This document shows positions 1 through 7,733 of a stretch of 64,000 nucleotides of DNA, piece by piece (position 1 is the first letter of the stretch; the number at the start of each line of letters is the position of its first letter). Source of the DNA: Nonomuraea guangzhouensis (lineage in GTDB: Bacteria; Actinomycetota; Actinomycetes; Streptosporangiales; Streptosporangiaceae). The stretch lies in NCBI RefSeq assembly GCF_019396345.1, contig NZ_JAHKRM010000022.1:1-64000 (forward strand). Reading direction: 5' to 3'. The notes beneath the pieces are model-generated. The model saw nothing but the letters and a program-made list of their open reading frames with translations. It did not search any database and had not been told where the DNA came from. The position numbers and the translations under genes were made by a program.

Positions 1-1
1 C

Positions 2-103
2 GCGATCAACCTCATCCGCCTGGACGCCTGGCTCACCCAGACACCCCTCGGCGCGACCCGAGTCTCACACTTCGCGCGCCTCGACCTGACACTCACCGCA
101 TGA
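2..103 (+). CDS. IS1182-like transposase, C-terminal end (partial)
   Basis: The window opens inside an open frame that ends at a TGA at 101-103. The last 33 residues include AINLIRLDAWLTQTPLG and RVSHFARLDL, which I recognise as the extreme C-terminus of DDE transposases of the IS1182/IS5 group common in actinomycetes. The catalytic domain lies outside the window, so its activity cannot be judged. The following 104-140 probably holds the element's right end. It directly abuts a second, unrelated IS relic, so this is a nested insertion hot spot. Confidence 0.7.
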   Translation, partial: AINLIRLDAWLTQTPLGATRVSHFARLDLTLTA

Positions 104-125
104 CCCACCGAATTGGGCAACGGAG

Positions 126-443
126 TCCTTTAGGTGGGCGGTGAAGGCCCGTGCGGGAAGGCCCTCTGGGCTTGAGCGTGTCCTGATCCCGGCGGCGAAC
201 ACCAGCCGGGAATGCCACCAGTGCCACACCATCACCGAGGGATCGCGGCAATCCCAGGCCAGGTTCGTGAGCAAGAATCCAGCGTGCGGGTGGATCGGCA
301 ACGCCGATACCAATGCCGCCCGCACCCAGGCGTACCAGTACAACTCAGCCGCCGGACAGGCGGTAAACGGACGTGGAGGCCCCGCGGTACTGGGGCCGGT
401 GAAGCGTCAAGCCACTCGTAGCGGGACCACGCCCACCCCGTAA
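126..443 (+). pseudogene. Decayed TnpB (IS200/IS605 family), C-terminal remnant
   Basis: The translation contains KARAG, then PAANTSRECHQCH, RQSQARFVSKNPACGW and GNADTNAAR. These match the C-terminal RuvC/zinc-ribbon part of TnpB. The roughly 30-40 residues normally found between KARAG and the NPANTS-like motif are missing, so there is an internal deletion. The first cysteine of the second zinc pair is serine (FVS where FVC is usual). No full-length upstream frame exists. The right-end hairpin follows at 472-491. This is a dead relic of an OMEGA-type nuclease element; an intact guide RNA is not evident but could overlap the 3' end. Confidence 0.75.
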
Positions 444-471
444 AGGGCGGCCGCGTAGCAGCCATGAGGAT

Positions 472-501
472 CCTCCCCGTTCACAGGGAGGAGCATGTCA
501 A
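472..501 (+). mobile_element. Right-end hairpin of the IS605-type element
   Basis: CCTCCC at 472-477 pairs with GGGAGG at 486-491, and is followed by GAGCATGTCAA. In IS200/IS605 elements a subterminal hairpin followed by a GCATGTCAA-like end is typical of the right end, next to the TnpB 3' end. It marks the likely junction with host DNA just upstream of the methyltransferase. Confidence 0.55.
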
Positions 502-511
502 ACTTCCCCTC

Positions 512-1255
512 GTGACTGCTGCTCCCCGACGTGGTGGGTCTTTCTACGACTCGCCTACGACATTCCAGAGGTATCTCGACCATCGTCACAGCGGAGGGAT
601 GAGCCCCAACCACGTCATGGAGGAGCCCGCGCTACTGGACGCGATGGGCACGGTCACCGGCCTGCGGGTTTTGGATCTCGGGTGCGGGGACGCGGCCATC
701 GGGCGGACTCTGCTGAACGCCGGCTGCAGTAGCTACCTGGGCCTGGACGGCTCTGCGGCCATGGTCGAAGCTGCCGGCGAAACCCTTCAGGGCACAAGTG
801 GGCGTGCTGAGCAGGTGGATATGGAGGACTTCGCCGCTCCGCCGTCCTCGTTCGACCTGATCGTTTCTCGTCTCGCACTGCACTACGTCGAGGACTTCGC
901 AGCGGTGTTGATGGCTTGCCATGCATGCCTTTCGCCTGGTGGGCGGATTGTTTTTTCGGTTGTTCATCCCGTGCTCAGCTCTTATGACGCCGGGACACGG
1001 GAGCCGCGCACGAACTGGATCGTCGATGACTACTTCCTCAAGGGGCCACGACAGCGCAGCTGGTTGGGCGGCAGTGTCACCTGGTTTCACCGGACTGTTG
1101 AGGACTACGTGGATGCGCTGGTGAACGCTGGGTTCGCGCTGTCGGCTCTGCGTGAGTGCGCTCCTCGGGAAGAGCGGTTCGACGGCGACCTGGCCGAGTT
1201 GGCGCGTCGCCGCCGCGTTCCGCTCTTCCTGTTACTCAGCGGCACGCGGATCTGA
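512..1255 (+). CDS. Class I SAM-dependent methyltransferase
   Basis: The Rossmann-fold motif I VLDLGCGDAAIG is at about residue 52, motif II-like LGLDGSAAM follows, and a post-I FDLIVSRLALHYVED segment is present. These are typical of UbiE/Methyltransf_11-type small-molecule methyltransferases. The frame is open back to 464, but residues encoded upstream of about 512 come from the IS605-type right end. The recognisable family sequence starts near SFYDSPTTF, so the GTG at 512 is preferred. The native start and promoter may have been replaced by the insertion. The substrate cannot be inferred. The gene converges on the minus-strand tad locus. Confidence 0.8.
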   Translation: MTAAPRRGGSFYDSPTTFQRYLDHRHSGGMSPNHVMEEPALLDAMGTVTGLRVLDLGCGDAAIGRTLLNAGCSSYLGLDGSAAMVEAAGETLQGTSGRAEQVDMEDFAAPPSSFDLIVSRLALHYVEDFAAVLMACHACLSPGGRIVFSVVHPVLSSYDAGTREPRTNWIVDDYFLKGPRQRSWLGGSVTWFHRTVEDYVDALVNAGFALSALRECAPREERFDGDLAELARRRRVPLFLLLSGTRI

Positions 1256-1316
1256 CCGGTCCAGGAGAACCGCCGAATAGAGTCTTTCACCTGCAGTCTT
1301 ACGTACTCGGCCTTAC

Positions 1317-1847
1317 CTACTCGCCTGAATCACCAAGGTGGTCTTCCCCGTCGAGCGGGTCCGGATGTCCACGCCCTGGCTGAGCAGCGTCCAGCTCACC
1401 CACTCGCCTGTCTTCGTTCACTAGGTCCTCGGTCTTGGGCTGCTTGTGCGCGGTGTACCCGCTCGGGCCGGCGCGAGCTCTGCCGGTCAGGGTTCGTGTC
1501 CCTATGGCGGGCAGGGTGATGGTCAGCGAGGTTCGGACGTCTGCGATTTCATCCGTGAGCGTGCATTCGAGGAGGTGAACGGCGTTTTTCGCGGCTACGA
1601 TCTCCGCCCTGTCACAGGCGGCTTGAGGATCGACGATCGCGAGCCTGGCTGCGGCAAGCGCGCTCAGGTCGGCTGCGTCGTGTACGTGATGACGTGCGAC
1701 GCGTACGGAGCCCACCATGGCGAAGGCTGTGGCAACCGCCATGAGCAGGCCCATGAGCGCGACGCCCCACAATGTCGCGGAGCCACGGTCTGCTTGCTTG
1801 GCGAACGTTGATTCTCGACGCTTCGCGCATGTGTGCTGGTACGTCAT
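1317..1847 (-). CDS. TadE-like secreted/pilus protein (Rv3654c type)
   Basis: After a 20-residue basic start, DRGSATLWGVALMGLLMAVATAFAMV forms the class III pilin-like GSATL signal and a membrane helix. HDAADLSALAAARLA, characteristic of the TadE-like proteins next to actinobacterial tad genes, follows. The ATG at 1847 overlaps the TGA of tadE (ATGA), so translation is coupled. The protein is 176 residues. About 45 hydrophilic residues after the GRARAGPSGYTAHK region look unlike the family and may reflect a lost stop codon. It is the last gene of the tad locus and its role in pilus assembly is inferred from synteny. Confidence 0.75.
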   Translation of the reverse strand: MTYQHTCAKRRESTFAKQADRGSATLWGVALMGLLMAVATAFAMVGSVRVARHHVHDAADLSALAAARLAIVDPQAACDRAEIVAAKNAVHLLECTLTDEIADVRTSLTITLPAIGTRTLTGRARAGPSGYTAHKQPKTEDLVNEDRRVGELDAAQPGRGHPDPLDGEDHLGDSGE

Positions 1848-2308
1848 GATTCCGTGGCGGCGGTCGCGGAGGCGGTTACTTGTACGGCGGGCAGAGACGC
1901 TCCCCATGCTGGTCGTACCTCCACCGAGACCTCTACTTTTGTGCTCTCTGGATTGCGGCTGATGTCCACCCGTGCGTTGGGCCGGGTGGCGGATTGAACG
2001 AGTTCGCGGACTTCGTCCAGGGGCTCGCCTCTGGCGGCGGCCCTCGCTGCGGCGCGGGCCGCGTCGACGCACTCCAGCTGGACACCGACTGCTTGAATCG
2101 CCCACAGTGCGGCGGCCAAGACGACCATGAGCGCGGGTAGGACCATGGCGGTCTCAGCTGTCACAGAGCCGCGCGATGCCGGGCCCTTCACGTGCGATGC
2201 CGGACACTTCGGGTGCGACGCCAGAAACTTCGCGTGCGATGTCGGCATCTTCAGGCGCGGTGTTGAACGCTTCACGTGTTTGGGGGCCGCAGCTTGGGGT
2301 GGGGTCAT
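1844..2308 (-). CDS. tadE: TadE family pilus assembly protein
   Basis: RGSVTAETAMVLPALMVVLAAALWAIQAVGVQL is the TadE hallmark: a prepilin-like cleavage region followed by one transmembrane helix. LECVDAARAAARAAARGE follows, as in actinobacterial TadE proteins. The ATG at 2308 overlaps the stop of the DUF4244 C-terminal fragment (TCAT on the plus strand), so the start is set by an ATGA coupling. Because the Tn554-like element cuts DUF4244 just upstream, tadE and the next gene are now separated from the rest of the tad operon. They lie behind the element's left end and may be poorly transcribed. Confidence 0.85.
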   Translation of the reverse strand: MTPPQAAAPKHVKRSTPRLKMPTSHAKFLASHPKCPASHVKGPASRGSVTAETAMVLPALMVVLAAALWAIQAVGVQLECVDAARAAARAAARGEPLDEVRELVQSATRPNARVDISRNPESTKVEVSVEVRPAWGASLPAVQVTASATAATES

Positions 2309-2415
2309 CCGGCTGCGTTGAGCGCCTGGTCGATGAGCTTCGAGAGCATCACTTGCACCTTTGGGCTGCTGACCACCTTGAACAGCACCGCCGCGAAGGC
2401 GCATGCGGCGATCGT
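2305..2415 (-). pseudogene. DUF4244 pilin-like gene, C-terminal fragment
   Basis: Read on the minus strand from 2415, the codons give T-I-A-A-C-A-F-A-A-V-L-F-K-V-V and then SSPKVQVMLSKLIDQALNAAG and a TGA at 2305-2307. This is the conserved hydrophobic C-terminal half of DUF4244, the Flp-pilin-like protein encoded between tadC and tadE in actinomycetes. It has no start codon of its own. The missing N-terminal half, ending STAEYAVGT, is at 11359-11536 on the same strand. The gene is split by the intervening element. Confidence 0.85.
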
Positions 2416-2431
2416 TATCTTTGGTGACTCT
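2415..2431 (+). repeat. Left terminal repeat of the Tn554-like element
   Basis: Reading inward from the left junction, the sequence is TTATCT, 5 bases, GACTCT. The same two hexamers occur in the same order, reading inward, at the right end, but with 10 bases between them. These are candidate recombinase-binding arms. Confidence 0.5.
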
Positions 2432-2457
2432 CAGTCGTGTGACAAGTACTTCAAGTA

Positions 2458-3672
2458 GTGTTGGCGGCTACTTGGCGCACAGTATCTGGGGGTCCGTACG
2501 GCATGTTGGGCAGGTCAGGCGCGGCTGAGCGGCATTACCGGGCTGAACGAGCGGTGGCCGCCGATGAGTCGGTGTCGTGGGTGGTGGTCGACGAGGACCT
2601 CGAGTTGCACGTCGAGGCGTGCGCGTACCTGGCGGGGCTGCGCGCGGCGGACCGGGCGTTCAACACCGAGAAGACCTACGCCGGCCGGATCGCCTTGTAC
2701 TTGTCGTACTGCCGAGGTCATGGGCTGGACTGGGCCGGCCCGAGCCTTCCGCAGCTGATGGCGATGATGCGCTGGCTGGTGGAGGAGCCGATGCCGTCGC
2801 GTTCACGCAAGCCGGGCGCTGCGGTGCGGTATCGCAGCGAGGGCACCGCGAACGCGATCATGGGGACCGTCGGGGAGTTCCTGTCGTGGTGCAGCCTGCA
2901 GGGCTGGGTGCCGCCGACGGTGGTGAACACGCTGACTCAGCCGAAGTTCCTGCGCTACCTGCCGGCGGGGTTCGACCCGGGCGAGGACGGCCAGTACCGC
3001 ACGATCATGGCCCGCACGATCAAGTACAGGGTCGCGATCCCGGGCTATGAGTGGCTGGCGGATCAGGAGATCGACGTGCTGCTCGGCCTTGCCCGGCACG
3101 AGCGCGACAGATTCCTCATCCAGCTTCTTTCGCAGACGGCCATGCGGATTGGCGAAGCGCTCGGGCTGCGCAGGCAGGACATGCACCTGCTGCCCGATTC
3201 TCGGGTGATGAACTGCCGGCACGAGGGGCCGCACGTCCACGTCCGGCGGCGCCTCAACGCCAACGGGGCGTTCGCCAAGGCCCGGCAGCCCCGGGCGATC
3301 CCGGTGGACGAGGTCACGATCGAGCTTTATGCGCACTACCAGTTCGAGCGGGCCGAGATCGCCGGGGACGCCGGGGACATGGTTTTTGTGAACCTGTTCC
3401 ACGCGCCGGTGGGTAAGGCCATGTCGTACGGGACGGCCTATGAGTTGTTCTGCCGCCTGGCCAAGCAAGCCGGATTCCGGGCACGACCGCATATGCTCCG
3501 TCATTCGTCGATCACCAGGCTCCGGCGGGCCGGGGTGGATCGCCGGGTCGTGCAGGAGATCGCCGGCCACGTCTCGGTGACCTCGCAGGACCCGTACTCC
3601 CATGTCACCGACTCCGACAAGCGCGAGGCCGTGGAGATGGTGGCGGCCAAGAGACGGCAGGCCCGTTCGTGA
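2458..3672 (+). CDS. Tyrosine recombinase, TnpA-like (Tn554 family)
   Basis: This is a phage-integrase-type DNA breaking-rejoining enzyme, 404 residues from a GTG at 2458. An ATG at 2503 is an alternative start. The N-terminal SAM-like core-binding region (about 50-190) includes TEKTYAGRIALYLSYC. The catalytic residues are visible: Arg in TAMRIGEALGL (about 230), His-x-x-Arg in HMLRHSSI (about 345), the second His in IAGHVS and Tyr in DPYSHVTD (about 380). All are intact, so the enzyme looks active. Its stop overlaps the next recombinase by GTGA. It should act with its two partners in excision and insertion. Confidence 0.9.
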   Translation: MLAATWRTVSGGPYGMLGRSGAAERHYRAERAVAADESVSWVVVDEDLELHVEACAYLAGLRAADRAFNTEKTYAGRIALYLSYCRGHGLDWAGPSLPQLMAMMRWLVEEPMPSRSRKPGAAVRYRSEGTANAIMGTVGEFLSWCSLQGWVPPTVVNTLTQPKFLRYLPAGFDPGEDGQYRTIMARTIKYRVAIPGYEWLADQEIDVLLGLARHERDRFLIQLLSQTAMRIGEALGLRRQDMHLLPDSRVMNCRHEGPHVHVRRRLNANGAFAKARQPRAIPVDEVTIELYAHYQFERAEIAGDAGDMVFVNLFHAPVGKAMSYGTAYELFCRLAKQAGFRARPHMLRHSSITRLRRAGVDRRVVQEIAGHVSVTSQDPYSHVTDSDKREAVEMVAAKRRQARS

Positions 3673-6197
3673 GCGGGCCGGGCAACGTGCTCGCCTTCCC
3701 CGGACCGGACGACGAGCCGGCCGGGCGCGAGCCGGTCCTGGGAGCGCTGGCACCGGCGCAGGCCGAGATCTGGACCGCGTGGCTGTCGGCGAACACGCCC
3801 TCCCCCTGGCGGGTTGGGGAGTGGGACGCGGCCACGTGGCTGTTCACCGGCGATGTCGACAACCGCTCCACGGTCGCCTACCGCTGCACGGTGGCGGCCT
3901 GCGATCGGATCTCGCGCACGCAGGCCCTGTGTGACCTGTGTGAGAAGGCGTTCCGGAAGTCGGAGCTGGCGCTGGAGGAGTTCCGGGACAGCTTCGTCCC
4001 GGACCGCAACCGGGTGATCGACGGCGGGGCCAGGCCCTGCATCGTGGCAGGCTGCGCGCGGGACGGAGCGGTGTGGGGGTTGTGCGCCGCGCACGGGTCG
4101 CTACGGCACAAGGACATGATGCGCAAGCGTCCCGGCGCCGAGGAACTGGAGGCGTGGGTCGCCGCCGCGGCCCCCTACGACCCGCTCCCGGCGTGTCTGG
4201 TCGGCGGCTGCGTGCGTGACTGGCGGCCGGGATCGGGGATCTGCGACCTGCACACCCGGCGGCTGAAGGCGGACGGCCTGGAGGTGGCGGACGCGGCCTG
4301 GCTGGATCGCCAAGCGCCGTTCCTGATCGTCAACCAGTTCTCCCTGGCGCCGCTGGAGCCGGTGGCGCGCGCGGAGCTGCTGTTCGCGCTGGCCGCCCGG
4401 GATTCGCGGGGGCAGCGGCTGGACCCGACCGCGGTCCGGCAGTCGGTCGCGGTGCTGGCCGGCCACCGCATCGCCGCGATCGCGGCCGTCGCTCTGGGGG
4501 CGCTGCCGAGCCGGGCCACGGCGAACGTCGATGCGCTGTTGCGGGAGACGTTCCGGGTGGTGGCTGCGGCCTTCGACCGGTTCCGCGGCGTGGATCCGGC
4601 CACGCGGCCGACCTTGGACCTGGTCGACCTCGGGGCCCGGAGCAGGCACGGCAGGCCCACGGCTCGGCCCGGCGATCTGGACATCTCGATGATCCGGCAG
4701 GTCTGGCTGCGGGAGATCCTGGTGGCCTGGATCAGCGAGGCCAAGCCCACGACCAGCGAGGTCCGCCGGGCACACCGAGCGGTGCAGACCGCCGCCCGGG
4801 CGCTGGACGCGCGCACCGGCGGCGGGCTGGACCCCGCGAGGCTGGGGTTCGCCGATATGACGGCGGTCGTCGCGGGCTTTGAGAACCTCCTGCGGGCCGA
4901 TGGCCAGGAGATGAGCCAGAAGAACAAGGGCAGTCTGCTGTCGATGTGGTTCAAGGTGCTGGACTGGGGCCGGCTCACCGAGCGGCTGGACGGCATGGCC
5001 GCCTCCTTCGCCCGGCACTCCAGTCACGTCATCAAGCAGGTCCAGGTCAACGAGGACGAGATCGGCAGGGCGATCCCAGAGTCGGTGATCAACCAGTTGG
5101 ACGCGCACACCGAGCTGCTGGGCGCGGGCATCGCCCACGGGCGGCTCTCGCCCGAGCAGGTCCACGCGATGGCGGTGGCGGTTTATGAGCTGCTGCGCGA
5201 CACCGGCCGCCGCCCCGCCGAGATCGGCCAGCTGGAGGTCGATTGCCTGGAGCGGGACGGGGAGGATTGGCAGCTGCGCTGGGACAACAGCAAAGGGCTG
5301 CGCAAGGGGCGCCGGTTGCCGATCCCATCGGAGACGGTGTCCACCATCCACACCTGGCAGGCCGTCCGGCAGGCGATCGCGTTGCCGTCCGGTTCGGAGG
5401 GGTTCCTGTTCCCGCCGGCCGGTGAGTTCGGGGAGGTCCGGCATCTGATCTCCGAGCAGATCTCACCGATCATCCGGGCCTTCGCTGATGCGGTCCCGCA
5501 ACTGCTGGCCGAGGAGTTCGGCCCGGACGGGCGGCCGCTGCCGTTCGACCGATCGCTCATCTTCCCCTACGCATTCCGACATGCTTATTGCCAGCGGCAC
5601 GCGGATGCGGGGGTGCCGATCGATGTGCTCCGCGACCTTATGGATCACCGATCCACTCAGACCACGTCCGGGTACTACACCGTCTCCCTCAAGCGGAAGC
5701 GGGAAGCGGTGGCGATAGCCGGCCGCCACGGTTTCGACCGCGCCGGCCGGGCTCGGCCGACCCGTTCGGGCACCGCCTATGAGGCGCAGTCGGTGGCGGT
5801 GCCCTACGGCCGCTGCACCGAGCCCGCCAACGTCAGAGCCGGAGGCAGCGCCTGCGCGATCCGCTTCCAGTGCGCCGCCTGCCAGTTCTTCCGCGCCGAC
5901 CCGTCCTATCTGCCGGAGATGGAGCAGCACGTCATGCAGTTGCGGGCCGATCGGGAGCGGGCGCTGGCGATGGACGTCGACGAGTACGTGATCAAAAACT
6001 TCGACGCCAACATCGAGGCGATGGGCAGGATCGTCGGCATCGCCCGGGACAAGCTGGAGGCGCTGCCCGAGGAGGAACGGGCCGAGCTGCTCGCGGCCAC
6101 CGAGGCGTTGCGCATCGTCCGGGCCCAGCAGGCCGACGGCATCACCGACCTGGGCATGCCCGGCTTCCCCAGACGGCGCGGGCGGGAAAGCGCGTGA
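3669..6197 (+). CDS. Large tyrosine recombinase, TnpB-like (Tn554 family)
   Basis: This 842-residue protein starts at a GTG that overlaps the upstream stop. The C-terminal catalytic domain has Arg in DTGRRPAEIGQLEVD (about 512), Lys in NSKGLRKGRR, RHAYCQRHAD (about 636), MDHRSTQTT and GYYTV (about 667). The second arginine is placed H-x4-R as in the actinobacterial branch, rather than H-x2-R. The N-terminal third contains repeated cysteine pairs (CDLCEKAF, CIVAGC, CLVGGC, GICDLH), and the C-terminus has CTEP and CAACQFF, suggesting zinc-binding modules. It is longer than Tn554 TnpB (about 630 residues). It is the likely second strand-exchange recombinase. Confidence 0.85.
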   Translation: MSGPGNVLAFPGPDDEPAGREPVLGALAPAQAEIWTAWLSANTPSPWRVGEWDAATWLFTGDVDNRSTVAYRCTVAACDRISRTQALCDLCEKAFRKSELALEEFRDSFVPDRNRVIDGGARPCIVAGCARDGAVWGLCAAHGSLRHKDMMRKRPGAEELEAWVAAAAPYDPLPACLVGGCVRDWRPGSGICDLHTRRLKADGLEVADAAWLDRQAPFLIVNQFSLAPLEPVARAELLFALAARDSRGQRLDPTAVRQSVAVLAGHRIAAIAAVALGALPSRATANVDALLRETFRVVAAAFDRFRGVDPATRPTLDLVDLGARSRHGRPTARPGDLDISMIRQVWLREILVAWISEAKPTTSEVRRAHRAVQTAARALDARTGGGLDPARLGFADMTAVVAGFENLLRADGQEMSQKNKGSLLSMWFKVLDWGRLTERLDGMAASFARHSSHVIKQVQVNEDEIGRAIPESVINQLDAHTELLGAGIAHGRLSPEQVHAMAVAVYELLRDTGRRPAEIGQLEVDCLERDGEDWQLRWDNSKGLRKGRRLPIPSETVSTIHTWQAVRQAIALPSGSEGFLFPPAGEFGEVRHLISEQISPIIRAFADAVPQLLAEEFGPDGRPLPFDRSLIFPYAFRHAYCQRHADAGVPIDVLRDLMDHRSTQTTSGYYTVSLKRKREAVAIAGRHGFDRAGRARPTRSGTAYEAQSVAVPYGRCTEPANVRAGGSACAIRFQCAACQFFRADPSYLPEMEQHVMQLRADRERALAMDVDEYVIKNFDANIEAMGRIVGIARDKLEALPEEERAELLAATEALRIVRAQQADGITDLGMPGFPRRRGRESA

Positions 6198-6778
6198 GCC
6201 AGAGGGCACCGGGTGCTGGGCGCACCCCCGGCGACGTGCTGCGCGAGGTTCGCCGCAAGGACAGCCAGGTCAAACGCGGCAAGGTGCTGGCCACGCTGGA
6301 GAAGCTGAAGTCCGGCGGGGAACCGATCACCTTCCGGGGTGTCGCGGCGGCGGCCCAGGTGTCGACCTCGCTGGTCTACTCCCCAGGCGTCCGCGAGCAC
6401 ATCGAGACCGCGATCGCCGGGCAAGCCAAAGCAGCCCGGCGCGCCACCGCGACCGGGACCAGCGTCTCGGCCGCGTCGCTGGCCTGCGACCTAGAGCTGG
6501 CCCGCGCCCAGATCAAGCAGCTGCGCGCGGAGCGGGACAAGCTCAAGGCCGCCGTCCGGCGCGGTCTGGGGGCGGCGCTGGAGACGGCCGGCAGCCGGGA
6601 ACTGACGGAGCGGATCAACGAGCTGCTGGCCCAGGTCGAACGCCTGGCCGCCGAGCGCGACGCCGCGCTGGCGGAGAACACGCGGCTGAAGGCCACGCTG
6701 ACCGAGACCGAAGACAATCTGACCGCCAACCGGACGGCGTTGAAAGACCTGATGAAGGAGGTCAACCGCGAACGCTGA
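6194..6778 (+). CDS. TnpC-like coiled-coil protein (DUF6262-like)
   Basis: The protein is 194 residues and its GTG start overlaps the upstream stop. Residues 25-75 contain LEKLKSGGEPITFRGVAAAAQVSTSLVYS, a helix-turn-helix-like segment. Residues about 100-190 form a long charged coiled coil with repeated LRAERDKLKAAV and LAAERDAALAENTRLKA. This matches the third gene of actinobacterial Tn554-like elements, which is thought to guide orientation and efficiency of the two recombinases. It lacks recombinase catalytic residues. It closes the three-gene recombination operon; a 112-bp gap with a TACACT hexamer (6845-6850) separates it from the cargo. Confidence 0.75.
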   Translation: MSQRAPGAGRTPGDVLREVRRKDSQVKRGKVLATLEKLKSGGEPITFRGVAAAAQVSTSLVYSPGVREHIETAIAGQAKAARRATATGTSVSAASLACDLELARAQIKQLRAERDKLKAAVRRGLGAALETAGSRELTERINELLAQVERLAAERDAALAENTRLKATLTETEDNLTANRTALKDLMKEVNRER

Positions 6779-6890
6779 CCCAAGGCGCCCCGGCTCCCGC
6801 ACCCCTGGGCGGAGAATCGGCAAACAGAAGCGTATCCATTTGATTACACTGCGTGCTCGTCAACCAGCCCGGTTTCACTGAGGGGTCCGC

Positions 6891-7733
6891 ATGAGCTTCA
6901 CAGAACACGACGTTCACGAGTGCCGCCGCCTGATGAGCGCCTGCCGCGTCAGCCAGCTGGCGATCGGCGACATGCTGGCGGCCGCGTGGGCCGACGGCGA
7001 TGCCCTCGGACAGTTCTGCGAGCAGGTCGGCCTGTCGGTGACCACCGCCAAGCAGTGGCGGGCCACAGCGAAGGCTGTCACGCCGAACCTGCGCACGCTG
7101 CTGGAGACCTGCGGCGTCTTCGTCTCCTACTCCGTCTTGCGCGAGGGGACACGCATGATCGGCGGCCGGCCCGTCGACCCCGGCTACGCCAAGCTCCGGC
7201 GCTTGATCGACGATGCGAAGACGGCGGGTGGCGACCGGGTCAACTACGCCACCTACCAGACGGTCTTGGGCACGGCGCCCTCGCTGGCCATCGTCTTGGA
7301 TCCGCAGGCACGAGAGGCGGAGGAGGTCGTCGACTACGTCAGCGACATGAACAACAGCCCCAACCGCGACCTGCTCGTCTCGGCGCTGCTCGCCGACGAC
7401 GCCGTGACCCGCGCCGAGCTGGAGGCCGAGTTCGACAAGCAGCGGGCCGAGCGAGAAGAACAGGGCGGCCAGCAGCCGCCGAAACAGCCCACGGGCAAGC
7501 CCGACCCCAGCGCCGCGCTGGTCGCCGATCTGCTCGCCCTGGCCGCGCAGTCCGCACGGATCATCAAACGCCTTCCCAAGACAGTGCAGCTGGACCTCGC
7601 GCAGCGGGCCAACGCCTCGGTCGCCTTGGACGACCTGGACGTCTTCACCACGAGGGTCCGTCAGATCGCCGCGATCCGCACGGTCCGCGTCCCGGCGCAG
7701 CGGCGGTCGCAGCGCGAGAAGACGACAGCATGA
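6891..7733 (+). CDS. Cargo protein 1, HTH-like, function unknown
   Basis: The product is 280 residues. The ATG at 6891 is preceded by GAGGGG 5 bp upstream. The segment from about residue 25 to 90 (LAIGDMLAAAWADGDALGQF, then LSVTTAKQWRATAKAV) looks like a helix-turn-helix of the kind seen in actinobacterial plasmid and ICE regulators. Residues about 180-215 are polar and Gln/Pro-rich. The C-terminus is basic. I do not recognise the family securely. The stop overlaps the next start by ATGA, so it leads a tightly coupled operon of three genes plus a fourth. DNA binding is an inference. Confidence 0.6.
   Translation: MSFTEHDVHECRRLMSACRVSQLAIGDMLAAAWADGDALGQFCEQVGLSVTTAKQWRATAKAVTPNLRTLLETCGVFVSYSVLREGTRMIGGRPVDPGYAKLRRLIDDAKTAGGDRVNYATYQTVLGTAPSLAIVLDPQAREAEEVVDYVSDMNNSPNRDLLVSALLADDAVTRAELEAEFDKQRAEREEQGGQQPPKQPTGKPDPSAALVADLLALAAQSARIIKRLPKTVQLDLAQRANASVALDDLDVFTTRVRQIAAIRTVRVPAQRRSQREKTTA

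Noticed and set aside
4101..5444. 447-residue minus-strand open frame inside the large recombinase
   Set aside because: The plus frame has the tyrosine recombinase catalytic residues; the antisense protein has no family features.
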